In this document: one piece after another, positions 34,530 through 42,862 of the stretch
How the letters are laid out: each line of letters starts with the position of its first letter
Numbering within the stretch: position 1 is the stretch's first letter
DNA from: CAYRJD01 sp965212125
GTDB lineage: Bacteria > Actinomycetota > Acidimicrobiia > Acidimicrobiales > Poriferisodalaceae
Direction: 5' to 3'
NCBI GenBank assembly: GCA_965212125.1
Contig: OZ243045.1
Span: 124,001-188,000, forward strand
DNA: 64,000 nt
The notes under the pieces: model-generated
What the model was told of the DNA's origin: nothing
What the model saw: only the letters and a program-made list of their open reading frames with translations
Databases searched by the model: none
Translations under genes and position numbers: made by a program

Positions 34530-35537
34530 CTAGCCCTTGTCGGGCTCGGTTTCAGACTCGTAGTGCTCGGCCGTTGCCGCGTCTGATCCACCGCCATGCG
34601 TGCCGCCACCCATGCCCGATCCAGCAAGATCGTCGCCGCCTCTAAACAGCTCACCCAAAGCAGCCACCGAACCCAGCACGCTGCTGGTGTCTAGCGGTAA
34701 GAAGATCTTGGTCGCTTGTCCGTCGGCGACGCCCTGCAACGTCTCTAGGTAGCGCACTGCCAATAAATCTTGCGTGGGGTTACCTGCGTGAATAGCGCCA
34801 AACACGGTTTCGATGGCTTGCCCTTCACCTTCTGCCACCGTTAGCTGGCGAAATTTCTCCGCCTCGGCTTCAAGCTTGATTGCCTCAGCCCTACCAGCGG
34901 CGGTCAAGATTGCCGCCTCTTTAACGCCCTCGGCGGTCAAGATCGCAGCCGCCCGCTCACCTTCTGCCTCGGTAACAAGCGCTCGGCGATCACGCTCGGC
35001 TTTCATCTGGCGGTGCATGGCGTCGGTTACGTCTGGCGGCGGCTCAATGCGCTGAATTTCCACGCGCACCACACGGGTTCCCCATTTGTCGGTGGCGTCG
35101 TCCAGGATGGTTCGCAGCTTTGAGTTGATGAGCTCACGCGAAACAAGCGCCTCGTCAAGCTGCAGGTCGCCAATAACGTTGCGCAGGTTGGTTTGCGCCA
35201 GTTTCGTAACCGCCAAAATGAAGTTGCCGACGGCGTACTTGAGTTTCACCGGATCGGTGGCCTCGTGATAGATGACCGCATCCACCGTTACAGCCACGTT
35301 GTCTTTGGTGATGACTTCTTGCGGCGGCACGTCAATCACCTGCTCTCGCATGTCAACTTTGAGAATGCGCTGCAAAAATGGAATGACAAATCGCAGGCCG
35401 GGGTTGACGGTGGAGCGGTACTTACCCAGGAACTCGATTAGGCCCTGTTGGAAGGGGCGCACAATCCGAAAGCCGGTGGCGGCTATCAAAATAATTACGA
35501 GTGCGATAATGATGAAAAGCACTACACCTGGATCCAT
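34530..35537 (-). CDS. SPFH/band 7 (stomatin/QmcA-like) membrane protein
   Basis: A 335-residue protein with one N-terminal membrane helix (VVLFIIIALVIILIAATGF), an SPFH/PHB domain (about 25-190), a long alanine/glutamate coiled coil with repeated LTAEGVKEAAILTAAGRAEA-type elements, and a Gly-rich acidic tail. Such proteins assemble into membrane microdomain cages that scaffold or control proteases. A very good ribosome site (AGGAGG, 35548-35543) sits 5 bases before ATG 35537. It lies 50 bases downstream of the nfeD gene; this pairing is the standard SPFH-NfeD operon. Confidence 0.92.
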   Translation of the reverse strand: MDPGVVLFIIIALVIILIAATGFRIVRPFQQGLIEFLGKYRSTVNPGLRFVIPFLQRILKVDMREQVIDVPPQEVITKDNVAVTVDAVIYHEATDPVKLKYAVGNFILAVTKLAQTNLRNVIGDLQLDEALVSRELINSKLRTILDDATDKWGTRVVRVEIQRIEPPPDVTDAMHRQMKAERDRRALVTEAEGERAAAILTAEGVKEAAILTAAGRAEAIKLEAEAEKFRQLTVAEGEGQAIETVFGAIHAGNPTQDLLAVRYLETLQGVADGQATKIFLPLDTSSVLGSVAALGELFRGGDDLAGSGMGGGTHGGGSDAATAEHYESETEPDKG

Positions 35538-35587
35538 GGTGGCCTCCTGATCGTGTTTGGAGCGAAAACCCGTTGCCAGCCGTGAGG

Positions 35588-36118
35588 CTAGGAGCGGGGA
35601 GCCTCGCTGGGATTGCTGGCGGGGCTGTCGGTGGCGCTGGCAGGGTTGTTGCTGCTGTCAGGGCTATCGCTGCTGTCGTCGCTGAGCTCAACTAGCAGCC
35701 GCGCGCCCTGTAGGCCAACCACGGTCACAATTTCACCTTCGGCGATGTTGGGGCCGGCCACTGTTGCGCGCCACTCCTCGGTTTGCACACGCACTTGCCC
35801 GGTGTTTAAGACCGGATCAATCGCCTCGAGCACGACCGCCTTCATCCCGATGTAGCGGTATACACCGACCGGCAGGCTGTCTTCGTCTTCGTCGTCTTGT
35901 CTGCGAACCATACGTCGAACCACCACCATAGACACTGTGCTGCCCCCAAAGAACAGCACCCACTGCAGCCAGCCGGGCCCGTCTACCCATGCCACTATCG
36001 CGGCAAGCACCGAGCCGATCGCAAACGGCACCACAAAGAAGCCCGCCGTTATGATCTCGCCGGTTGTCAGTACGACGGCACCGATGGTCCAGACCCAACG
36101 CCAAAGTTCATTGTCCAT
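35588..36118 (-). CDS. NfeD-family membrane protein
   Basis: A 176-residue short NfeD (NfeD1b-like) protein: three membrane helices in the first 80 residues, then a basic segment (RRMVRRQDDEDED) and a C-terminal OB-fold domain with VRVQTEEWRA, GEIVTVVGLQGARLLV. NfeD proteins interact with their SPFH partner, encoded directly downstream, and are thought to organise membrane domains. It ends in a Ser/Asn/Asp-rich tail with DSSDSPDSSN-like repeats. Start ATG at 36118, 40 bases after mutM. Confidence 0.9.
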   Translation of the reverse strand: MDNELWRWVWTIGAVVLTTGEIITAGFFVVPFAIGSVLAAIVAWVDGPGWLQWVLFFGGSTVSMVVVRRMVRRQDDEDEDSLPVGVYRYIGMKAVVLEAIDPVLNTGQVRVQTEEWRATVAGPNIAEGEIVTVVGLQGARLLVELSDDSSDSPDSSNNPASATDSPASNPSEAPRS

Positions 36119-36158
36119 AACTAGATCCTGCTCACGCTCAGTTTAGTTCGGGGGTGGC

Positions 36159-36971
36159 TCAGGTCTGGCACGCGCCGCACCATGTGGTGCTGCGCGCATC
36201 AATCAATGTGCGCTTCAGCACAGCCCCGCACTTAACACAAGGCTGACCTGCCCGGCCGTAGCAGGCAAGGTGGTGTTGATTTTCTCCGCTGCCGCTTAGG
36301 TTGGCGTAGTCGCGCAGAGTCGTTCCGCCGTTGGCGATGCCTTCGCAAAGCACCTTGCGCAACGCATCTAGTAGGCGCTCGGCCTGAGCCTTGGTTATTT
36401 GCCTGAGCGTTGGTTTTATACCGGATGCAAACAACGCCTCGTCCGCATAGATGTTGCCAACCCCAGCTACCAGCCGCTGCCCAAGCAACTGCGTTTTGAT
36501 TTGCTGTGTGCTTTTGCGGCTGCGGCGCCAAAGCAGCAAGGCGTCAAGGCTTGGATCAAACGGCTCAGGTCCCATCACGGAGAGCGTTCCCAGCCCGGCG
36601 TAGTCGCCTCTTTGGGTAACGATCACGCGACCGAAGCGGCGTGTGTCTCGCAGCAGCATTGTGTTTGCGTCGCTTAGCGACCACCAGGCGCGGCAGTACG
36701 GTTCCGACTCAGGTAGCCGATCCGTGTCTAGTTCGGGCAGTAGCGCGATGGAGCCGCTCATGCCAAGGTGGATGATCAACTCGCGGTCGTCTGCGGTGCC
36801 TATCAACAGGTATTTGCCGCGGCGGCGCACGTCGGTTAGCTGGGCACCTATGACCTTGCGGGCGGGTGTGAACTTTTTTGACCAGTGGCTGCCCGCCGCT
36901 ACTACTTCGCGGCCTGAGATTTTGCTGGCAAGCTGCTTGCGTAGAACTTCAACCTCAGGTAGTTCCGGCAT
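36159..36971 (-). CDS. mutM: Formamidopyrimidine-DNA glycosylase
   Basis: A 270-residue Fpg/MutM enzyme that excises 8-oxoguanine and formamidopyrimidines. It begins MPELPEVE (catalytic Pro1, Glu2), has Lys in RRRGKYLLIG, the IHLGMSG strand, the AGVGNIYADEALF helix-two-turn-helix, and the C-terminal zinc finger (CYGRAGQPCVKCG...CGAC). All catalytic residues are in place. This is the second Fpg/Nei-family glycosylase within 3.5 kb. It sits in a long same-strand run from mshC to the SPFH gene. Confidence 0.95.
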   Translation of the reverse strand: MPELPEVEVLRKQLASKISGREVVAAGSHWSKKFTPARKVIGAQLTDVRRRGKYLLIGTADDRELIIHLGMSGSIALLPELDTDRLPESEPYCRAWWSLSDANTMLLRDTRRFGRVIVTQRGDYAGLGTLSVMGPEPFDPSLDALLLWRRSRKSTQQIKTQLLGQRLVAGVGNIYADEALFASGIKPTLRQITKAQAERLLDALRKVLCEGIANGGTTLRDYANLSGSGENQHHLACYGRAGQPCVKCGAVLKRTLIDARSTTWCGACQT

Positions 36972-37015
36972 TTATCGCAAGGCGGGTTGGGATTGTCGGC
37001 TAATGGGATTGCTGG

Positions 37016-37900
37016 CTAAGCGGACTTGTTGAAGACCGGCTCTCGCTGCTCCATAAAAGCCGCTACCGCCTCGGCGTGGTCGTCCGTGTGATACGCCTCA
37101 TTCAAAGCGGTCAGCTCACGCTTTTGCACAGCTGCCAGGTCGGCATCGGTTGCGTTTTTGGTTAGAAGCTCTTTTGTGAACAAGACCGCCGCCGGAGCGT
37201 TTTCGGCATAGCTGAGCGCCCGGCTGATCGCAGTTTCCACGACGATGTCGCCGTCGGTTGCTTCGTCAACCAAGCCCATGTCTAAGGCCTCAGCGCCAGT
37301 GATCGTGCGACCCGACAGAGCCAGATCCGATGCGGCACCCCAGCCGCAGCGCTGTACCAAAAAGTGTGAGGAAGCCAGCTCGGGGACGACGCCCATTTTT
37401 ACGAAGCGGCAGGACAGCTTGGCTGTGTTGGCGGCGACAAGAAAATCCATTGACAAAACCATCGTTAGGCCCACGCCGACCGATGCTCCGTTGATCGCGG
37501 CAACGATGGGTTTTGACTTGCGCACCAGATCCACCCAGCTACCCGCAACGACATCGCGGTCGCGGTTGGCTGTGTCGGCTGTGTCTGCTGCTGTGTCCGC
37601 GGGCGCGGCGTCTGCCGTCGCTGCGTCTGGGCTATTCAGGCTCGGCGCGAAGACCTCACCGATGTCAGCGCCAGCGCAAAATCCACGGCCCTCACCGGTA
37701 ACCACGAAAGCCCCCACCGCTGGGTCGGCGTTGCCTGCCTCTACCGCATCAGTCAGCTCGCTTTGCATCTTGGGAGTCCAAGCATTCAGGCGTTCGGGGC
37801 GCGACAGCGTGATTAGTCGCACGGTGCTCGGCCCTTCCGTTATGTCTTTGACGGTGATTTGTTCGTATGCGGTTTGCTTCGATGCGGTTTGCTCAGCCAT
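37016..37900 (-). CDS. Enoyl-CoA hydratase/isomerase family protein
   Basis: A 294-residue crotonase-fold protein. Oxyanion-hole segments are GEGRGFCAGADIGEVF and AINGASVGVGLTMVLSMDFLVAA. Between them is a low-complexity Ala/Asp/Thr insertion (about residues 90-110) made of short duplications, absent from typical relatives. Substrate unknown. ATG at 37900 follows AAGGGGAT on the minus strand. Neighbours on the same strand are a PD-(D/E)XK nuclease gene upstream and mutM downstream, so the context gives no pathway hint. Confidence 0.9.
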   Translation of the reverse strand: MAEQTASKQTAYEQITVKDITEGPSTVRLITLSRPERLNAWTPKMQSELTDAVEAGNADPAVGAFVVTGEGRGFCAGADIGEVFAPSLNSPDAATADAAPADTAADTADTANRDRDVVAGSWVDLVRKSKPIVAAINGASVGVGLTMVLSMDFLVAANTAKLSCRFVKMGVVPELASSHFLVQRCGWGAASDLALSGRTITGAEALDMGLVDEATDGDIVVETAISRALSYAENAPAAVLFTKELLTKNATDADLAAVQKRELTALNEAYHTDDHAEAVAAFMEQREPVFNKSA

Positions 37901-37926
37901 GGCGATCCCCTTTTTATGTGCGGCTC

Positions 37927-38814
37927 TTACGCGCGGCCGTTGCGGCGCTCGTATTCTTCCTGCCCTTCTGGGCAGTGCTCACGATATGGGCACCAGCCAC
38001 ACAGAGGCCCCGGCGTGGGTGCAAAGTCACCGGATTCGATCGCGGCGTTTAAGTCGTTCCAGGTTTCGCGATGCCGGTCAACCGCCCATTCCATGGCTGC
38101 TTTGTCCATCGGGCGCACAATCGCTCGGCCTCGTCGCCCTTTTCCGTTTCCGATGTAGAAAAGCTGCACGCTGGCGATTTCTTTGCCGTCTTCAGCTAAC
38201 GGCTTCTGCAGTGCGGCCGCGTACAGCCATACCTGCGACAACGAATCGTCTACGAATCTGGCCGACGGCACCTTGCCCGTCTTGTAGTCGGTTACCCGCA
38301 GGCCGTCGTCGGCTCGTTCTAGCAGGTCAACTATTCCCGAAAACGGAACTGTGCCATTTTCGCCTTCTAGCTCGCCTCGCAGCCTCTGCTCGCGCTCAAC
38401 CACCTCAACCTTGCTCGGGTCAAGCATTTGGAAGTAGTCGCTGACGAAATCCCACGCCTTCCACTTGAAGACTTTTTTCTGACCGTCGTCAAAATTCAAG
38501 GCCTTGAAGTCTTTGTTTTTTTCTGTTGCGGGCCAGTTTCTCGTACAGATTTGTTGCGCGTTATCCAGCGTGCGTTCTTGCGCGGGCAGCTCTAACAGAT
38601 CCTCCAGCACCTTGTGAACGAACGTTCCCAGCATCGCTGGCTCGCCCGGCGGGTCGGGCAGGTCGTCGATGTAGCGGAGTTTCCAGCGCCTATTGCAGTT
38701 GCGAAATGTGCCAGCCGAGGAAGCGCTGAGGTGGGTCGGGCGGTACGGCTTTTTGGTTTTGGCGCTCGTGCGGGTGCTGCTCGTCGCTGGTGAATTCGCC
38801 GTTGAATCGCTCAT
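37927..38814 (-). CDS. PD-(D/E)XK nuclease-family protein (RecB-like, Fe-S type)
   Basis: A 295-residue single-domain nuclease of the RecB/Cas4/AddB C-terminal type. The catalytic core is Asp in SGIVDLLER and the D-x-K of VTDYKTGK. Four cysteines frame the domain, one in FRNCNRRWKL near the N-terminus and three in CGWCPYREHCPEG near the C-terminus, the arrangement of an iron-sulphur staple. It is the stand-alone RecB-family form common in actinobacteria; a role in DNA repair is likely but unproven. No CRISPR array or cas gene is near, so a Cas4 role is unlikely. Confidence 0.88.
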   Translation of the reverse strand: MSDSTANSPATSSTRTSAKTKKPYRPTHLSASSAGTFRNCNRRWKLRYIDDLPDPPGEPAMLGTFVHKVLEDLLELPAQERTLDNAQQICTRNWPATEKNKDFKALNFDDGQKKVFKWKAWDFVSDYFQMLDPSKVEVVEREQRLRGELEGENGTVPFSGIVDLLERADDGLRVTDYKTGKVPSARFVDDSLSQVWLYAAALQKPLAEDGKEIASVQLFYIGNGKGRRGRAIVRPMDKAAMEWAVDRHRETWNDLNAAIESGDFAPTPGPLCGWCPYREHCPEGQEEYERRNGRA

Positions 38815-38840
38815 GGCCTGAGTATCGCGCCAAAGTCGGG

Positions 38841-39302
38841 CTAGGGGTGGGACATTTCCTCTGCGGCGGAGTCGCTGAAGATGGCCGGATCGCTGAGGGA
38901 GTCCGAGTCGGAAGCAAGATCGGCGACAATGTCGGCGGCAAAATCTGCAGCGAGGTCTGCGGCTTGATTAGTGACGCGGCTGATTGTGATGCGATGCCGC
39001 CGCCACCAGGCAATAGCGCCGATGGCTAGCACCAGGCCCGTGATGGCTGTGATGGAGCCCGCTACTAGCAGTATCCGGTCGGGTAGGCCGGTGCGGGGCA
39101 GCACACGAGTAACCGGCGCAGGGGTGGGGTCGTCACTGCCAAACGTTGATGGCGGCGGTGCGGTATCGCTAGGCGGCATCGTGCCATTGCCAGGTGGCAC
39201 GGCATCATCGCCCAGCGACGCAGCCGCCGTGTCGGAGTCGGACGATCCAGGAACCTGATCTGGTGCGGTGCGGCGGGGCCGGTCAGGGTTGTAGCCAGCC
39301 AT
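38841..39302 (-). CDS. Single-pass membrane protein with internal LPRTG motif
   Basis: A 153-residue protein that I do not recognise. Residues 1-67 are Pro/Ser/Asp-rich without a signal peptide; LPRTG is at 68-72; a hydrophobic helix spans about 76-100 and ends WWRRHR; the last 50 residues are an Ala/Asp-rich acidic tail with repeated AADLAADFAAD elements. LPxTG plus helix plus Arg looks like a sortase signal, but the 50-residue extension and lack of a signal peptide argue against classical sorting. It lies between the ParA-like and nuclease genes, 9 bases from the former. Confidence 0.6.
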   Translation of the reverse strand: MAGYNPDRPRRTAPDQVPGSSDSDTAAASLGDDAVPPGNGTMPPSDTAPPPSTFGSDDPTPAPVTRVLPRTGLPDRILLVAGSITAITGLVLAIGAIAWWRRHRITISRVTNQAADLAADFAADIVADLASDSDSLSDPAIFSDSAAEEMSHP

Positions 39303-39311
39303 CGCTACAGC

Positions 39312-40169
39312 CTAGCTATGCCTGGCCCAGCCTTGTGATTGTTGAAGCCTCGCTTGCAGCGCTTGGTACAGCACCTCAAACTCGGTTGCCGCAGTCGCCG
39401 CACCCGGTCGGCTGCCAAGCGCTCGCAGCGGCAAAGATTGTCCCGCCGCCTCCGCTACCGCCGCTCGCATGCTCACCGTAGGCAACAACAAGTCGCCGAA
39501 GCGCTCCGCCAGTTGGCCAGCCCAGTAGGAATGGTCGCGTGTGCGACCGAGCCGATTGGTCACGATGCCGATTAGTTCAGGACCGCCACGCCGTGCCGCT
39601 ATCTGGCTGATGGTGCCTTTCATCAAATCAACGCCGTCGGCCGCCCATGCGGCTGGCTCGGTAACTATCAGTGCGTAGTCGGCGGCGAATAAAGCATTCA
39701 CGCACAACAAGCCCAGCGAAGGCGGGCTGTCGATCAGCACGAGGTCGTGATCAACTCCGGTCATGGCTAGCCGCAGGCGCTCCTGTGCGCCGAGCGGGTC
39801 AGCGGCAAGTTGCGGTTCGCGATTTGCCAGGCGAGGGTCGCCCGGCACCACGTCGGGCACCGTGCTGGTTGCCGTCGCGCTGGTTGGCGCGGTGCCAGTT
39901 GCCGTCGCGCTGCCTGCTCCCGCTTTGGCGGCGGGCCAGGACGAAGCCGTAATCGCCGCAACCACTGAGCCAGCCCGATTAGTAGTCATAACGTCATCAA
40001 TGGTTGGTGATGCGTCCCAGATACCGAGTCCGGCGGACGCGTTGGCCTGCGGGTCGAGATCAACCACGAGCACTCTTTGACCCGCCGCTGCGGCTGCCTC
40101 AGCGATTCCGAGCAGGACGGTGGTCTTGCCCACTCCACCTTTTTGATTTACAACTGCAACGGTTGGCAT
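39312..40169 (-). CDS. ParA/Soj-family ATPase
   Basis: A 285-residue P-loop ATPase with the deviant Walker A KGGVGKTT (10-17), Walker A' DLDPQANAS, and a DLVLIDSPPSLG Walker B segment. No ParB gene or parS-like palindrome is visible nearby, so this is probably an orphan ParA that positions a cell structure rather than the chromosome-segregation ParA. Residues 85-110 form a Thr/Ala/Val-rich insertion. The gene follows mshC after 24 bases on the same strand. Confidence 0.88.
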   Translation of the reverse strand: MPTVAVVNQKGGVGKTTVLLGIAEAAAAAGQRVLVVDLDPQANASAGLGIWDASPTIDDVMTTNRAGSVVAAITASSWPAAKAGAGSATATGTAPTSATATSTVPDVVPGDPRLANREPQLAADPLGAQERLRLAMTGVDHDLVLIDSPPSLGLLCVNALFAADYALIVTEPAAWAADGVDLMKGTISQIAARRGGPELIGIVTNRLGRTRDHSYWAGQLAERFGDLLLPTVSMRAAVAEAAGQSLPLRALGSRPGAATAATEFEVLYQALQARLQQSQGWARHS

Positions 40170-40193
40170 AGTGCGCTTGGTTCCCTGCTCTAG

Positions 40194-41405
40194 TTAAGAA
40201 GCTAAGAGCGGTTGGCGTAGGTTGATGCCGCACGCAGCTGCGGCTGTAATCAGGTCTGCGCGTAGCCGACCTGCTGCAGCCTCACTATCCGCAGCGGAAC
40301 CAGTCAAGCGTGTGGCCGCCTCCAGCAGGAGCTTGCTGGCAGCCGGAGTGTCTAAGTCGTCGTCCAAAGCGGTGTTCACGTCAGCGGTCACCGCGGCGGT
40401 GCCAGTATCAGCGGCAGCGGGCGGGGGCGCGCCCTGTGCGGCAGCGAGCAGCAGCTTGAGATCCTCCACCGCGGCGGGCGCCTGTTCGTCAAACCACTCC
40501 CAATCAGAGCGGTAATGATGTTTCATAATCGCCAGCCGAATCGCCCGTGGATCTATCGTGCGTCGCAGTTCCATAATCGTCACGAGGTTGCCCAGAGACT
40601 TCGACATCGTCGCACCTTCATAGCCGACCAGCCCAGTGTGAACCCAATAACGGGCCAGCGGCGCACCGCTAAGCGACTCACTTTGAGCGATCTCACACTC
40701 ATGATGAGGAAAAACAAGATCACCGCCGCCGCCGTGAATGTCGATGGTTTGCCCCAACGCTGCTCCGCTCATCGCCGAACACTCAATGTGCCAGCCAGGC
40801 CGACCCGCCCCAAACGGTGAGTCCCATGCGGGCTCTTCAGGCGTGCTGGGTTTCCAAAGCACGAAGTCAAGCGGGTTGCGCTGGTTGGGGTTGTCAGGCG
40901 TACCGCCCCGCTGGCGTGCAAGCTCCACCATCGCATCAGGCTCAAGGCCGGAGAGCTTGCCAAATGAGGCGAAAGTAGAAACGTCAAAATAAATAGCCCC
41001 GTCTGCCTCGTAGGCGTGGCCCGCTTTGACTAGCTGATCAACCAGCTCAATCATCTCGTCTATTGACTGGGTGGCTCGTGGCTCATGTGTCGGCGCGATG
41101 GTTTCCAGGGCGGCCATGTCGTCGGTGAAGCGTGCCATTTCACGCTCGGCCAGCGACAGATAGTGCTCGCCAAGTTCGGCGGCCTTGGGCAAGATGCTGT
41201 CGTCAACATCGGTGAAGTTGCGCACCAGCGTGACCCGAGTGCCCAGCGATTCAAGTCGGCGAATAATCAGGTCGTAGGTGAGGTAGGTGGCCGCGTGGCC
41301 GAGGTGCGTGATGTCGTATGGAGTGATGCCGCAGACGTACATTCCGGCGGTGTCTGCGAGGTCAAGACGAACCACGCTGCGTTGCGCTGTGTCGTAGAGG
41401 CGCAT
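40194..41405 (-). CDS. mshC: L-cysteine:1D-myo-inositol 2-amino-2-deoxy-alpha-D-glucopyranoside ligase
   Basis: A 403-residue MshC, the ATP-dependent ligase that joins cysteine to GlcN-Ins in mycothiol synthesis. It is a cysteinyl-tRNA synthetase relative: MYVCGITPYDITHLGHAATY (zinc Cys and HxGH), NFTDVDD, GWHIECSAMS, GGGDLVFPHHECEIAQSE and the KMSKS-like MSKSLGN. The THLGHAATYLTYD form and the missing anticodon-binding domain distinguish it from CysS. ATG at 41405 or GTG at 41411 may start it. Mycothiol is restricted to Actinomycetota, which is the main lineage evidence in the window. Confidence 0.93.
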   Translation of the reverse strand: MRLYDTAQRSVVRLDLADTAGMYVCGITPYDITHLGHAATYLTYDLIIRRLESLGTRVTLVRNFTDVDDSILPKAAELGEHYLSLAEREMARFTDDMAALETIAPTHEPRATQSIDEMIELVDQLVKAGHAYEADGAIYFDVSTFASFGKLSGLEPDAMVELARQRGGTPDNPNQRNPLDFVLWKPSTPEEPAWDSPFGAGRPGWHIECSAMSGAALGQTIDIHGGGGDLVFPHHECEIAQSESLSGAPLARYWVHTGLVGYEGATMSKSLGNLVTIMELRRTIDPRAIRLAIMKHHYRSDWEWFDEQAPAAVEDLKLLLAAAQGAPPPAAADTGTAAVTADVNTALDDDLDTPAASKLLLEAATRLTGSAADSEAAAGRLRADLITAAAACGINLRQPLLAS

Positions 41406-42862
41406 TGGCACGATTGATTATCCCTCTTTTGTCGGCGGCGCTCTTTTTACTAGATGGCGCCCTTTTTACAAGGCGCGGCGCTTGGCAGTTTGCCTCTGGC
41501 GGAATCAAGATCGCGCAGGTACTCTCCCATCAGGTGGAATCAGCCGATCACCCTGCCAAGCCCGACTATCTCGCTAAGTCTGGAACTGCCGCACGCAGTC
41601 AAGCGAACCCGCACTCCGTTGATGTGCTGGAGCGGGTGGGTCTCTACCGGCGGCGCCGCGGGCTGACGCCTCTGCGGTTTGAAGAGCTAGAGGCGGTCGC
41701 TACCGACCTGTCGGCTTTTGGCTGCGACCCGGTCAGCTATGTGTGCGATCTGTTTGACAAGCATCAGGTGGTGTTTGTCGGGCACCACATTCCAACCCTG
41801 CGCACGGGGCTTTTTCTGCAGGAACTTGTGAGGGCGCTGCCGAGCAAAGGCGTTCATCACGTAGCGATGGAGTACCTGTGTAGCGACGATCAGCAGCTGC
41901 TTGATGCAACGACCGGAACGGCCATTACCGCCGGAACTGCTGGCGGTGGCGCTTTTGCCGAAGAGCTGACGCAGCAGGCGATGTTGCGTTGGGGCTTGCG
42001 ACACGGGTTCGCGTTTCGTGAGTATTTGGATGTGCTGCGCGCCGTTTGGGAGATGAACCGGTCGGCCGAGCCGGGCGAGCCGGGCGAGCCGGGCGAACTT
42101 AGCGACCCGGCCAGTGCGAGCAGACCGGCCCAGCCAAACAACCAGATGCGGGTGCTGGCTCTTGACTACCACCTTGACTTTGGCGCGGTTACCGATACCG
42201 CCGATTTGCGATCAAGCGGTCCGTGGGCGCATCTGCGACATCGCGGCACCGCCGCACGCCACATGTTTGAAACGCTGCAATCGGAGGTCGTGGAAAAGGG
42301 GCACAAGGCTCTGGTTTTGTGCCGCACAGCGCACGCCCTGACGCGGCACCGCCGGCGACCTCATCGCCGCTGGGACGCGTTCGACGCCGAAATCAATGCG
42401 GATCTGGTTGTGGGTGCCGCCAACCATCTCTATGCGGCAATCGCCGATCGTGCAGCCACGGTGCTGATACATCAGTCTTTGCCGGCTGATGGAATCCTGT
42501 GTGAATACGCGCTGCCAGCCGATGGCATGCTTGACGCCATCTTTGCGATGATTGATGCGCCTGCGACACCTTTGGGCTTCGACACAGACGTCGGAGCCAT
42601 TAGCACTTTGCGCACCCGCAGCGGCTTAGATGCTGGGCCCTTGTCAGACTTGGCGCAGGGCTGGGTGTATCTGGAGGCTGAGCAACAGCGTGTGGCGCCG
42701 ACTCCTCTGTATGGGGCGGTGTCGGATTCCTTGCTAAAGCGGGCACGGAGATTTGCGTTGGACGGCGAGCTGCGAAAGCCAGAAGCGAGTTCGGCGGATT
42801 TTGATAAAGCATTCGCCGACACAGCCATTTCTGCCGAGCTTTCGTGGACGCAGATTTTGTGA
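41405..42862 (+). CDS. ChaN/TIKI/EreA-superfamily-like protein (first of tandem pair)
   Basis: A protein of up to 485 residues, not confidently identified. Around residues 122-160 it has VVFVGHHIPTLRTGLF followed by HHVAMEYL, the spacing of a Gly-x-His motif and a conserved Glu seen in the ChaN/DUF399, erythromycin-esterase and TIKI superfamily of hydrolase-like folds. A later LVLCRTAHALTRH segment fits the C-terminal histidine motif. No ATG exists before residue 150; TTG 41405 overlaps the mshC start, and GTG 41534 or 41624 are alternatives. A 9-bp triplet repeat (42068-42094) encodes PGEPGEPGE. It ends in TGA overlapping the GTG start of the next gene. Confidence 0.55.
   Translation: MARLIIPLLSAALFLLDGALFTRRGAWQFASGGIKIAQVLSHQVESADHPAKPDYLAKSGTAARSQANPHSVDVLERVGLYRRRRGLTPLRFEELEAVATDLSAFGCDPVSYVCDLFDKHQVVFVGHHIPTLRTGLFLQELVRALPSKGVHHVAMEYLCSDDQQLLDATTGTAITAGTAGGGAFAEELTQQAMLRWGLRHGFAFREYLDVLRAVWEMNRSAEPGEPGEPGELSDPASASRPAQPNNQMRVLALDYHLDFGAVTDTADLRSSGPWAHLRHRGTAARHMFETLQSEVVEKGHKALVLCRTAHALTRHRRRPHRRWDAFDAEINADLVVGAANHLYAAIADRAATVLIHQSLPADGILCEYALPADGMLDAIFAMIDAPATPLGFDTDVGAISTLRTRSGLDAGPLSDLAQGWVYLEAEQQRVAPTPLYGAVSDSLLKRARRFALDGELRKPEASSADFDKAFADTAISAELSWTQIL
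42068..42094. repeat. Three perfect 9-bp tandem units in the first ChaN/TIKI-like gene
   Basis: GAGCCGGGC is repeated three times in frame, encoding Glu-Pro-Gly repeats in a linker. Confidence 0.93.

Noticed and set aside
37245..38444. A 399-codon open frame on the plus strand
   Set aside because: It is antisense to the enoyl-CoA hydratase and PD-(D/E)XK nuclease genes, with Arg/Ser/Pro-rich nonsense composition.
37927..38814. A Cas4 nuclease
   Set aside because: Domain and Fe-S cysteines are similar, but there is no CRISPR array or other cas gene; stand-alone RecB-family nucleases are common in actinobacteria.
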